The notes under the pieces were generated by a model. It was given only the letters and a program-made list of their open reading frames with translations. It made no database searches and was not told the origin of the DNA. Of a stretch of 16,427 nucleotides of DNA, positions 5,964 through 13,409 are shown one piece after another. The stretch comes from Treponema sp. (GTDB lineage Bacteria; Spirochaetota; Spirochaetia; Treponematales; Breznakiellaceae), in NCBI GenBank assembly GCA_031261385.1, contig JAISJS010000096.1, forward strand, positions 1 to 16,427. Direction: 5' to 3'. Made by a program: the position numbers and the translations under genes. Position 1 is the stretch's first letter; every line of letters starts with the position of its first letter.

Positions 5964-7304
5964 ATGAAAGTATTGATAATTGGTTCGGGCGGCAGAGAAC
6001 ACGCCATCGCCTGGAAACTTGCCCAGTCGGAAAAAATTGAAAAAATATTTGCCGCGCCGGGAAACGGCGGCGCCGCAGGGGAAGAAAAATGTGAAAATGT
6101 CCCTGCCTCGTCGGGAGGCAATGCGGCAAAAAAAGACTGGCCTGCGCTGGTTGAGTTTGCCGGCGAAAATGAAATTGATTTTACCGTAGTCGGCCCCGAG
6201 GTTCCTTTAGCGGACGGCATTGTCGATCATTTCCGTGCGGCGGGCCTTGCCATAATCGGGCCGGATAAAAAGGCCGCACGGCTTGAGTCGAGCAAGGTTT
6301 ATTCAAAATCATTTATGGGTAAATACGGCGTCCGCGCCGCCAAAAGTAAAAATTTTACCGGTATAGCCGAAGCACGTAATTACGCTAAAAAATATTTTAG
6401 CGCATCATTACGTAATGCCGCGCAGGCCGCCCCGCTGGTTATCAAGGCCGACGGGCTTGCCGCCGGAAAGGGCGTTGTCATCGCTTCCGGTTTAAAAGAA
6501 GCAGAAGAAGCCATCGCTTCATTTATGAAAAAAAAGTCTTTAGGAGAGGCCGGAACATCGGTAGTTCTGGAAGAATTTCTTGAAGGCCGGGAAGTTTCGG
6601 TTTTGGCGGCGGTGAGCGTGTCAGGCGGCCGGGGAACGATAGCGCCCTTTATATCGGCACGGGATCACAAGCGCCGTTTTGAAGGCGGCAAAGGCCCGAA
6701 TACCGGCGGCATGGGGGCCATCGCCCCGGTTCCGGATTTTACCGCGGCAGCGCAGAAAGATTTCCGGAAAGCAGTTCTGGAACCCACCCTGAAAGGGATA
6801 AAAAAAGAAGGTATGGATTACCGCGGTTTTATCTTTTTCGGCCTCATGGTAAAGGATGATCGCTGTTTTTTGCTTGAGTACAATGTACGCCTTGGCGACC
6901 CGGAAACCCAGGCCGTTCTGCCCCTTTTAAATTCCGATTTAGCGGATCTTTGTACTGCCATTTTAAATGGAAATCTTAATTCATTTCCTTTAAAATGGAA
7001 GAAGGGCGCTGTCTGTGCTCCCGTTGCCGCCGCAGAAGGGTATCCCGGTTCATATCGTAAAGGTGACCCCATCGCCATCAATGAAGCGGCCTTTAAAAGA
7101 ACCGGCGCGCACCTTTTTGCCGCAGGCGCAAGCCGCGGAGCAGGCGGCCCCTTTGGTTCAGGGCTTCGCACCGCAGGCGGCAGGGTTCTGACCGTTTCGG
7201 CTTTTGGCAATAACGCCGATGAGGCCCGGGAAACGGCATACCGCGCACTGGGTGCAATCAATTTTGAAGGAATGTGTTACAGGAAAGATATTGGAAGGGA
7301 GTAA
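5964..7304 (+). CDS. purD: Phosphoribosylamine-glycine ligase (GAR synthetase)
   Basis: PurD joins glycine to phosphoribosylamine with ATP, step 2 of purine synthesis. The ATG at 5964 is preceded by GGGAG (5 nt spacing) and yields M-K-V-L-I-I-G-S-G-G-R-E-H-A, the classic N-terminus. Other family blocks: V-V-G-P-E-V-P-L (75-82), V-I-K-A-D-G-L-A-A-G-K-G-V (159-171), D-H-K-R-R-F-E-G-G-K-G-P-N-T-G-G-M-G-A (234-252), L-E-Y-N-V-R-L-G-D-P-E-T-Q (304-316) and the C-terminal G-G-R-V-L block (405-409). Length 446 is slightly above the usual 420-430, with small Ala/Gly/Ser additions near 49-56, 144-154 and 389-400. Two strong inverted repeats lie in the gene, one at the 144-154 addition. It sits 28 bp after purH, and the cyclase gene starts 2 bp after its stop. 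Confidence 0.95.
   Translation: MKVLIIGSGGREHAIAWKLAQSEKIEKIFAAPGNGGAAGEEKCENVPASSGGNAAKKDWPALVEFAGENEIDFTVVGPEVPLADGIVDHFRAAGLAIIGPDKKAARLESSKVYSKSFMGKYGVRAAKSKNFTGIAEARNYAKKYFSASLRNAAQAAPLVIKADGLAAGKGVVIASGLKEAEEAIASFMKKKSLGEAGTSVVLEEFLEGREVSVLAAVSVSGGRGTIAPFISARDHKRRFEGGKGPNTGGMGAIAPVPDFTAAAQKDFRKAVLEPTLKGIKKEGMDYRGFIFFGLMVKDDRCFLLEYNVRLGDPETQAVLPLLNSDLADLCTAILNGNLNSFPLKWKKGAVCAPVAAAEGYPGSYRKGDPIAINEAAFKRTGAHLFAAGASRGAGGPFGSGLRTAGGRVLTVSAFGNNADEARETAYRALGAINFEGMCYRKDIGRE
6374..6413 (+). repeat. Nested hairpin in purD coinciding with a small insertion
   Basis: Inner stem CGCTAAAA (6383-6390), loop AATA, TTTTAGCG (6395-6402). Outer stem ACGTAAT (6374-6380) and ATTACGT (6407-6413), with a 2/4-nt internal loop. 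It encodes residues 137-150, overlapping a stretch of about ten residues that E. coli PurD lacks before the conserved V-I-K-A-D-G strand. The A+T-rich composition differs from flanking codons. Confidence 0.55.
6958..6998 (+). repeat. Second long hairpin in purD
   Basis: CCATTTTAAA (6958-6967), bulged T6968 and GGAAAT (6969-6974) pair with ATTTCC (6983-6988) and TTTAAAATGG (6989-6998). That is 16 base pairs with one bulge and an 8-nt loop. It encodes residues 332-345, a part of the C-domain variable in sequence but not obviously longer than in relatives. Confidence 0.55.
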
Positions 7305-7306
7305 AA

Positions 7307-8713
7307 ATGAGTAAGCATCTAAAAAAAGAAAGAAAAATCAACGGCTCCGTAGGCAGGCGGCTGACAGCATTAATCATCTTTATGATTGCGGCAATCAGCA
7401 GCGTCATGATGCTTATCGGGTTTTTGCGATTCAAAGAATCAGCAGAAGATTATTACTGGAGACTCGGGGAAACCACCGCCGGTATTATTGCCCTGACGAT
7501 TGACGCCGATTCCGTAGCCGGATACTTTGAAACGCTTACCATGGATGACGAGTACGAGAGAATCATGGAGATACTCCAAAAAGCGAAAGAGGAATGCGAA
7601 GCTCAGACATTGTATGTGTTTATAATGGCAGAGAAAGGAATTTATTATATATTTGATACCGATACTTCCAATATGGCGGCTGAATTGGGGGATTTTGATC
7701 CGTTTTTATATACCGATAAAGACACGGGCAAAATTCTGCGGCTCTATCCTGAAGCAACAGAAAAACAGCTGCGTGACGGCGGAGAAGTTGACACCATTAT
7801 GGGCATTACCCAATACGGCTGGACCATAACCGTAAACGAGCCGCTCTACGGCGGTGACGGAAGCTGCAAGGCGTATGTCGGAATTGATTTTGACGTAAAC
7901 CAGGTGATAGCCGGACGTAGAACCTATCTCTGGCAGTTTGCGGTCATCATACTCATAGTCACTGCGGCCTTTGCGGTAATTTATCTGTATATCATCCGGA
8001 AAGCCATCATCATTCCAATAAATATTATGGCAAAAGCGGCGGACCGTTTTCTTGTCAACAAAACGGAAAGCGGAAATGCAATCGGAGCAGCAGGGATTTT
8101 ATCCATGGAAATCAATACCGGTGATGAGCTGCAAAGCCTTGCCGAGTCTTTGAAATCCATGGTCCGAAAAATTGACGAATATCTTATCAACCTGAGCATT
8201 GCAACCAAGAGATCAGAAACGGATGTACTTACCTCACTTTGCAACAGAGGTGCATTTGAACAGCAGGTAACCGCTATCCTGCGTCTCCGGCCGGAGGAAG
8301 GCAAGATCAATGCCTTTATGATGATTGATGTGGATTATTTCAAAGCGGTCAATGACAATCATGGCCACGCCGCAGGCGATGAGGCGCTGACAAAATGCGC
8401 ACAGGCTTTGCGGAGCATAATGCGTGAGTCTGATGTTGTCGGCCGGCTGGGAGGCGATGAATTTGCCGTCTTTTGCAAGGATATTGGTTCTGCCTCCATG
8501 GCGGAAAATAAAGCGCGGCAGATTCGCGATGAGTGGCTCAAGGTTATTCCTCCCGGCGGCGGGAAAGGCATTACGGCAAGCATCGGAATATCTTTTGCGC
8601 CGCAGGACGGAAAAGGATACCAGGAACTGTACAACAAGGCGGATGAGGCCCTCTACCGGGCAAAAGAAGCGGGGAGAGACAGGTTTGCCATTGCGGGGGT
8701 CCCCCTTACATAA
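7307..8713 (+). CDS. Membrane-anchored diguanylate cyclase (GGDEF) with periplasmic sensor region
   Basis: Makes c-di-GMP from two GTP. The ATG at 7307 has AGGGAG 5 nt upstream and lies 2 bp after the purD stop, so the two are almost certainly co-transcribed. Of 468 residues, 20-41 form a first membrane span, 42-206 an extracytoplasmic sensor-like region with no recognised signature (Cache-like by topology only), and 208-236 a second span. Next come a HAMP-like linker and coiled region (237-300) and a C-terminal GGDEF domain (300-465). The domain has D-V-D-Y-F-K with metal-binding Asp341, the N-D-N-H-G-H-A-A-G-D motif (349-358) and an intact G-G-D-E-F active site at 382-386. R-E-S-D at 373-376 is five residues before it, the correct position for the RxxD inhibitory I-site, so product feedback is expected. 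No EAL domain is present. The ligand sensed is unknown. Confidence 0.92.
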   Translation: MSKHLKKERKINGSVGRRLTALIIFMIAAISSVMMLIGFLRFKESAEDYYWRLGETTAGIIALTIDADSVAGYFETLTMDDEYERIMEILQKAKEECEAQTLYVFIMAEKGIYYIFDTDTSNMAAELGDFDPFLYTDKDTGKILRLYPEATEKQLRDGGEVDTIMGITQYGWTITVNEPLYGGDGSCKAYVGIDFDVNQVIAGRRTYLWQFAVIILIVTAAFAVIYLYIIRKAIIIPINIMAKAADRFLVNKTESGNAIGAAGILSMEINTGDELQSLAESLKSMVRKIDEYLINLSIATKRSETDVLTSLCNRGAFEQQVTAILRLRPEEGKINAFMMIDVDYFKAVNDNHGHAAGDEALTKCAQALRSIMRESDVVGRLGGDEFAVFCKDIGSASMAENKARQIRDEWLKVIPPGGGKGITASIGISFAPQDGKGYQELYNKADEALYRAKEAGRDRFAIAGVPLT

Positions 8714-9605
8714 CCTTGTTCTTCATCTTCTCATGTATTGATACGCCTATCATCATTAACAGGGTAAAAATGTAGGGAATTGCCAGAATAAAATCTGCGG
8801 GGATGTTAAGAAGGCCCTGCGCATAATTTGAAAATGAGTCGATAAGGCCGAAAACAAATGCGGCGGCGATAATGTTTTGGGGTTTCCGGCTGCCAAGAAA
8901 AATCACCACAAGGGCGATCCAGCCTTTGCCGGAGGACATGTTGGGAACAAAAACGCCGAGGTTCAGGCTCAGAAAAGAGCCGCCTATGCCGCAGGCAAAA
9001 CCGGAAATGAGGAAGGCGATGTACCGGTAAAGGTCGGGGTTTAGGCCCAATGAAACAAGGGCCTGGGAATGTCTGCCGCAGGCCCGCAGACGGTAGCCGA
9101 AGGGCGTCTTGTAAATGACGATAGCGGCGATAAACAGCAGCAGCCAGCTTAAATAAACATAAAAGCTGTGCCCGGAAAAAATATCGGAAAGTACCGGAAT
9201 ATTTTCTATAACAGGAATATCAAAAAGGGTAAGACGGTGAGCGTTTTTTAATACCACAACACCGCGGGTTGCAAAAAAATAATGGGAAAGAACCACGGTG
9301 ATTCCTGCGGCAAAAAGATTCGCCGCAAGGCCGGTGATAAACACATTGGATTTAAGCCGCAGGGTTACCGATGCAAGAAGCCCCGCAAGGATCATGGAAC
9401 TGATGATCGCCGCAGCAATCCCGATAACAACGCTTCCCGTATAATACACTGCAGTGACGGCGGTAAAAGCGGAAATAAGCAGCATCCCCTCAAGGGCGAT
9501 GTTGAGCATACCGGCAAGCTCGGTAAAAAGGCCTCCCGTGGCGGCAAGAAGCAGGGGGGTCATAATGGTAACTGCACTGTGAATAATGTGATCGTAGTGG
9601 CTCAT
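8706..9605 (-). CDS. ABC transporter permease, Bmp/nucleoside-importer type (second permease)
   Basis: A 299-residue, strongly hydrophobic protein of the BPD_transp_2 family, with about eight membrane spans by inspection. The stretch L-A-G-M-L-N-I-A-L-E-G-M-L-L near the N-terminus and the cytoplasmic T-P-F-G-Y-R-L-R-A-C-G loop are typical of the NupQ-like permeases that pair with a NupP-like partner and a Bmp lipoprotein. The start at 9605 is chosen over the ATG at 9611 because GGAG lies 6 nt upstream, and because it gives an ATGA overlap with the preceding permease. Last gene of the minus-strand operon. Its stop lies inside the 3' end of the convergent cyclase gene (8-bp overlap), leaving no room for a separate terminator. 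Confidence 0.9.
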   Translation of the reverse strand: MSHYDHIIHSAVTIMTPLLLAATGGLFTELAGMLNIALEGMLLISAFTAVTAVYYTGSVVIGIAAAIISSMILAGLLASVTLRLKSNVFITGLAANLFAAGITVVLSHYFFATRGVVVLKNAHRLTLFDIPVIENIPVLSDIFSGHSFYVYLSWLLLFIAAIVIYKTPFGYRLRACGRHSQALVSLGLNPDLYRYIAFLISGFACGIGGSFLSLNLGVFVPNMSSGKGWIALVVIFLGSRKPQNIIAAAFVFGLIDSFSNYAQGLLNIPADFILAIPYIFTLLMMIGVSIHEKMKNKVM

Positions 9606-10741
9606 CGGCATCTCCGCTTCACAACAAAAATATTCCGCAGGATAAGGCTGGTGACCAGAAAAAATACTACCGACTGAACAATCGACGCAACTTCAAAGGT
9701 AATGTCAGAATTCTGCATGGCGATCCGTGCGCCTGAACCTATCCATGCAAAAAAAATGCTCGCGGGGATCACTGCCAGCGGCTGAAACCGGGCAATAAGG
9801 GCAACGGCAAGGCCGTTCCATCCCATGCCGGAAGAAAATTCTTTTATCGTCCCGTAATACGTACCAAATACCGCAAGCCCTCCGGCAAGCCCGTAAAAGG
9901 CGCCGCTCAAAAACATCGCAAGAATTGTGTTTACTTTGGTGTTTATCCCCCCGTATCGTGCAAAAGTTTCATTGTCACCGGCCATGCGTATTTCATATCC
10001 AAGCCGGGTCCGGGTCAAAAAAAGCTGGACCAATACGGCGGCGGCAATGGCAATGAAAAAAGCTGCGCTGAGATTTGACGGCTTGAGTATAAAAGGCAGC
10101 CTGAAACTTTCACTTATCTTCCGGGTTGACTGAAGATTTGTTTCGGGATCAAGGAAGGGCCCTGTCACAAAGTAATTAACAATCAGCACCAGGGCATTGG
10201 ACAGAAGAAAGCTCGTGATAAGTTCACTGGTGTTCCACAGGGCCTTACACAATCCCGAAAAGCCCGCCGCAGCTCCCGCAAAACAAGCGCCGGCCAGCAG
10301 CGCGGTAAACGCGCCAAAGATCCCCAGGGAGCTGAGGCTGATGGCAGTAATCGTGGCGATAAACGCCCCTGAGTATATCTGGCCTTCTCCGCCAAGGTTA
10401 AAGTTGTTGGACTTCATTGCAATGGAAACACCGATCCCGCCGAAAATCAGGGGGATGGCGCTGTTCAGCATATTGCCGAAACTGTAAATATTCCGCAGCG
10501 GCCCCAGAAAGAAAAAGTGCAGCGTCTTTCCCGGTGTTTTACTCAACAGAAGGGCCAGGACTATCATCACAAAAAGAGAAATGAGGAGGATCAAAATTAT
10601 CCCCCCGGAAAAAACGGCGAAACCGGGATGCAGCGCCCCGGTAAGCTTGTCCGGTAATCCGGATTCCGGGGGGCCGCCTGTAGGAGAAATGGCATGGTCC
10701 CTCATGCGGCGATCGGCGTCACTGATCCGAAATAGCTTCAC
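9602..10741 (-). CDS. ABC transporter permease, Bmp/nucleoside-importer type (first permease)
   Basis: A 379-residue BPD_transp_2 protein related to NupP. The N-terminal ~40 residues are polar and Pro/Gly-rich; the first span is about 42-67, followed by further spans. Signature stretches are S-N-N-F-N-L-G-G-E-G-Q-I-Y and the cytoplasmic T-R-L-G-Y-E-I-R-M-A-G-D-N loop, matching the EAA-like coupling region of this permease class. It forms the heteromeric membrane channel with the next gene. The GTG at 10741 overlaps the ATPase gene by 23 bp and has only a weak G-rich site upstream; an ATG at 10705 is a possible alternative and would shorten the polar extension by 12 residues. The exact start is therefore uncertain. 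Confidence 0.9.
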   Translation of the reverse strand: MKLFRISDADRRMRDHAISPTGGPPESGLPDKLTGALHPGFAVFSGGIILILLISLFVMIVLALLLSKTPGKTLHFFFLGPLRNIYSFGNMLNSAIPLIFGGIGVSIAMKSNNFNLGGEGQIYSGAFIATITAISLSSLGIFGAFTALLAGACFAGAAAGFSGLCKALWNTSELITSFLLSNALVLIVNYFVTGPFLDPETNLQSTRKISESFRLPFILKPSNLSAAFFIAIAAAVLVQLFLTRTRLGYEIRMAGDNETFARYGGINTKVNTILAMFLSGAFYGLAGGLAVFGTYYGTIKEFSSGMGWNGLAVALIARFQPLAVIPASIFFAWIGSGARIAMQNSDITFEVASIVQSVVFFLVTSLILRNIFVVKRRCR

Positions 10742-12329
10742 TTTGCGCCCCCGTTTTCAACCCCAGCATACAGGCCCCTATTTCTTCTTTTACTGCAGGA
10801 ATCCCCGCAATGTCATTGAATTCCGCGGCGATCTTTCCCCGGTACATTACGATAATCCGGTCCGCGCAGCCAAGTATCTCATCAAGATTTGTGGAGATTA
10901 ATATCACCGCCGCTCCCCGGTCCCGAAGCTTGGCAATTTCCCGGTAAACAAACGCACTACCCGCGATATCCAATCCCCAGGAAGGTTCAGAGAAAACAAT
11001 ATAATCCCTGAACTGATCGATTTCACGGGCAAGGATTAACTTTTGAATATTGCCGCCGGAAAGATCGCCTGTAATGCCGGCGCCGGTTCCCGCAATGCCG
11101 TAACGGCGGATAAGGTTATCAGAAAAATTCCGCAGTGCCGATCGATCAAGAACGCCGCCAAAAATACCGCCCTTAAAAAATTCGCTCCGCCTGTCCACGG
11201 CAATATTATCATCCACCGTCATACCCAGGGCGCTGCCCACCCGAAGCCTGTCCGCCGGTACATAGGCAAGTCCCTGGTTACGAAGGCGGCGTATATTCAG
11301 ACGGGAAATATCTTTTGCCCGGTGCAGGATTCTCCCCTTTGCAGGATGCAGAAACCCTCCCAGCACCGCCTCAAGTACCCCAAGCCCGTTCCCGCCGACT
11401 CCGGCAAAGCCGAGGATCTCCCCGCCCTTTACCGTAAAAGACACTTTTTCAAGCAGGGGCCGTTTTTGTCCCCTGCGCAATACCGTCACATCATCAAAGG
11501 AAATGACCGCTTCCGCGCCGTTTTTCCCCGTACTCTCGCTCCGTACAACAGCGCCTGCCGCCGCCGGCGGCAGACCCCCGATCTCTGCGCCGGCCGTTCC
11601 GGCGCCTACCATCATCCGTGAAATTTCGTATTCATCAATTTCCGATGTTTCCCGGACACCGATAAGTTCTCCCTTCCGCAAAACCGCTACCCGATCCGAA
11701 ACCTGCCTGATTTCTTTCAGCTTATGGGTGATAAGGATAAGGGACTTTCCAACAGCGGCAAGGGCCCTGAACGTTTTAAAAAGCGAGGCAATTTCCTGTT
11801 CGGTGAGTACGGCGGTAGGTTCATCCAGAATAATGATATCCGCATTCCGGTAAAGTATTTTGCAAATTTCGACCTGCTGCATTTCGCCGACGGTAAGGGA
11901 AGACACAGGCCTGTCCGCCGTGATGGAAAAATGATGCGCCGCTATAACGTTGCTTGCGTCAGTATTTGCCTTTGCCTTGTTGTAAAAAATTCCTCCCTGA
12001 CGGGGCTCCATTCCCATAACGATATTTTCCGCAGCAGTGAATTCGGGGAACAGCATAAAATGCTGGTGGACCATGCCTATCCCCAGCCGGTTCGCCGTAA
12101 GGGGCGAATCAATTTTTTCAGGTTTCCCCCGGATAAATATTTCTCCGGCGGTGGGATCGGTAAGGCCGCAGAGTATTTTCATCAGGGTCGATTTCCCTGC
12201 GCCGTTCTCCCCGGCAAGGCAGAGGATTTCCCCCTTCCTGAGATTAAGGCTTATGTTGTTGTTGGCGCGGGTTTTCTGTCCGGGGTACATTTTGGTAATA
12301 CCCCTAAGCTCAACGGTGTACTCAGTCAC
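10719..12329 (-). CDS. ABC transporter ATP-binding protein with two NBDs (nucleoside/sugar importer type)
   Basis: A 536-residue tandem ATPase energising the Bmp-type importer at the inner face of the membrane. NBD1 has Walker A G-E-N-G-A-G-K-S-T (40-48), Q-loop Gln89, signature L-T-V-G-E-M-Q-Q (145-152), Walker B I-I-I-L-D-E-P (165-171) and H-loop His202. NBD2 has a degenerate Walker A (G-V-G-G-N-G-L-G, 310-317, no Lys-Ser/Thr), a canonical L-S-G-G-N signature (423-427) and a weak Walker B ending S-E-P-S-W-G-L-D. This asymmetry is normal for the NupO/RbsA/MglA class. The interdomain linker (242-275) is Ala/Gly-rich and encoded by two DNA hairpins. The GTG start overlaps the lipoprotein stop (GTGA) and has no Shine-Dalgarno sequence, so its translation probably depends on coupling. 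Confidence 0.93.
   Translation of the reverse strand: MTEYTVELRGITKMYPGQKTRANNNISLNLRKGEILCLAGENGAGKSTLMKILCGLTDPTAGEIFIRGKPEKIDSPLTANRLGIGMVHQHFMLFPEFTAAENIVMGMEPRQGGIFYNKAKANTDASNVIAAHHFSITADRPVSSLTVGEMQQVEICKILYRNADIIILDEPTAVLTEQEIASLFKTFRALAAVGKSLILITHKLKEIRQVSDRVAVLRKGELIGVRETSEIDEYEISRMMVGAGTAGAEIGGLPPAAAGAVVRSESTGKNGAEAVISFDDVTVLRRGQKRPLLEKVSFTVKGGEILGFAGVGGNGLGVLEAVLGGFLHPAKGRILHRAKDISRLNIRRLRNQGLAYVPADRLRVGSALGMTVDDNIAVDRRSEFFKGGIFGGVLDRSALRNFSDNLIRRYGIAGTGAGITGDLSGGNIQKLILAREIDQFRDYIVFSEPSWGLDIAGSAFVYREIAKLRDRGAAVILISTNLDEILGCADRIIVMYRGKIAAEFNDIAGIPAVKEEIGACMLGLKTGAQSEAISDQ
11555..11605 (-). repeat. Two adjacent GC-rich hairpins encoding the ATPase interdomain linker
   Basis: Hairpin one: CTGCCGCC (11555-11562), loop GCC, GGCGGCAG (11566-11573). 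Hairpin two: GCGCCGG (11587-11593), loop CCGTT, CCGGCGC (11599-11605). Both are perfect and 13 bp apart, covering residues 242-259 of the linker between the two nucleotide-binding domains. High GC makes short palindromes likelier, so this is weaker evidence than the purM and purD cases. Confidence 0.45.
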
Positions 12330-13384
12330 AACGACGGAACCGTATACTCAACAAGGCCCGCACGGATATCGTCCATAAAGGCATTAAATTTTTCCTGAAT
12401 ATCTGCGGGCAGATAATCAATATACCCCGGATCATCTGCAATGAAGTTGAGGTATCCGTCTTTCACACCGACCGTTTGTGAAATCCCATACTGGATTTTG
12501 CCGGCAAGCACACCGGCAAGTATTTCCTCCACAAGCTTCTTCTGTTCCATCTGCCCGCAGCCGATGATGATCCCCGGCGCAAGCGAATATTCATTGTTAT
12601 TGTGAAACACAACATACGCGCCGCGTTCTGCGGCAGTCCGGATCATTCCCTGCGCCGCGCCCCCCGCAATAGAGGCAAACACATCCACGCCGGAGTTGAT
12701 CATGCCGGCGGTAAGCTCTGCGGCCTTGTTCGCGTCAGACCAGCTGCCAATTACCCGAAAGTCAAGCGTTATCTCAGGGTCAACCCGCCGCGCCCCGTCG
12801 AGAAACCCCGGTACAATCTGGCGGTTAAGGAGCGGATATTCCTGGGCAGCGATAAAACCGATCTGCTTGCCGTTATTGGCATATTCCATGCTGCCGGTAG
12901 TGACAAGCCCCGCAAGGTAACCAAGGTAGAAGGACTGCTCATACTGATTATAAAGAAAGGTACTTATTTGCGGATTCCCCGAATATTCCGCATCGGTGAT
13001 AATAAATTTTTGATTGGGAAATTTTTTCCCCACATTGGCGCATATTTCCGGAAGGGATGGATTGGATCCCAGCACGATGTCATACTCACCGCCTGCAACC
13101 AAAGAGGTAAGCTGTTCCTCCCACTCGGCCTGATTAAAACCTGCTTCATATACCTTTACCGTCACATTATCATGGATCAGCGCAAAACTTAGAGCTCCTG
13201 CAGCCAGGAGTTCATAGGTGGGGCTCCCTGCCGTCACTCCGGTAATATACACCAGCACCGAAAAGTGATTTGGCGCTTTTGCCGCGGGCGTTTTGGGTTT
13301 GCATGAAAGAAAAAGTATCAGCGCACAAAGGACCAGCGCCGCCGGTACAATAACCGTAAAACATTTTTTGCTCATGTAGTTCAT
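12326..13384 (-). CDS. Bmp/PnrA-family substrate-binding lipoprotein of the ABC importer
   Basis: A 352-residue periplasmic binding protein of the basic membrane protein family. AGGAG lies 7 nt before the ATG at 13384. Signal peptide with lipobox L-F-L-S-C, Cys28 being the lipidated residue. The mature part begins V-L-V-Y-I-T-G-V-T-A-G-S-P-T-Y-E-L-L. This replaces the D-x-S-F-N motif that opens the binding cleft in purine-nucleoside-specific PnrA (TmpC) of T. pallidum. The later I-V-L-G-S-N-P-S, Y-L-A-G-L-V and I-G-F-I-A-A-Q-E segments fit the Bmp fold (compare F-x-x-G-x-x-A-G and G-F-I-G-G). The ligand is therefore likely a nucleoside, a sugar-containing relative or a pentose, but specificity cannot be read off. 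It lies 25 bp after the kinase gene and overlaps the ATPase gene by 4 bp. Confidence 0.88.
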   Translation of the reverse strand: MNYMSKKCFTVIVPAALVLCALILFLSCKPKTPAAKAPNHFSVLVYITGVTAGSPTYELLAAGALSFALIHDNVTVKVYEAGFNQAEWEEQLTSLVAGGEYDIVLGSNPSLPEICANVGKKFPNQKFIITDAEYSGNPQISTFLYNQYEQSFYLGYLAGLVTTGSMEYANNGKQIGFIAAQEYPLLNRQIVPGFLDGARRVDPEITLDFRVIGSWSDANKAAELTAGMINSGVDVFASIAGGAAQGMIRTAAERGAYVVFHNNNEYSLAPGIIIGCGQMEQKKLVEEILAGVLAGKIQYGISQTVGVKDGYLNFIADDPGYIDYLPADIQEKFNAFMDDIRAGLVEYTVPSL

Positions 13385-13409
13385 CAGTATGCTCCTGCTT
13401 ATAATATAC

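Noticed and set aside
8695..8705. GGGGG-T-CCCCC as a bidirectional terminator between the convergent operons
   Set aside because: The loop is too small for the full stem, only about four pairs can form, it lies in cyclase codons and no T-run follows on either strand.
9282..9677. Plus-strand open frames within the permease and transporter region
   Set aside because: No ribosome sites, low-complexity basic translations, and they lie entirely opposite well-supported minus-strand genes.
13385..13409. TATATTATAA run upstream of the Bmp lipoprotein as a separate promoter
   Set aside because: No acceptable -35 at 16-18 bp, and the 25-bp gap after the kinase fits an operon with only a ribosome site.
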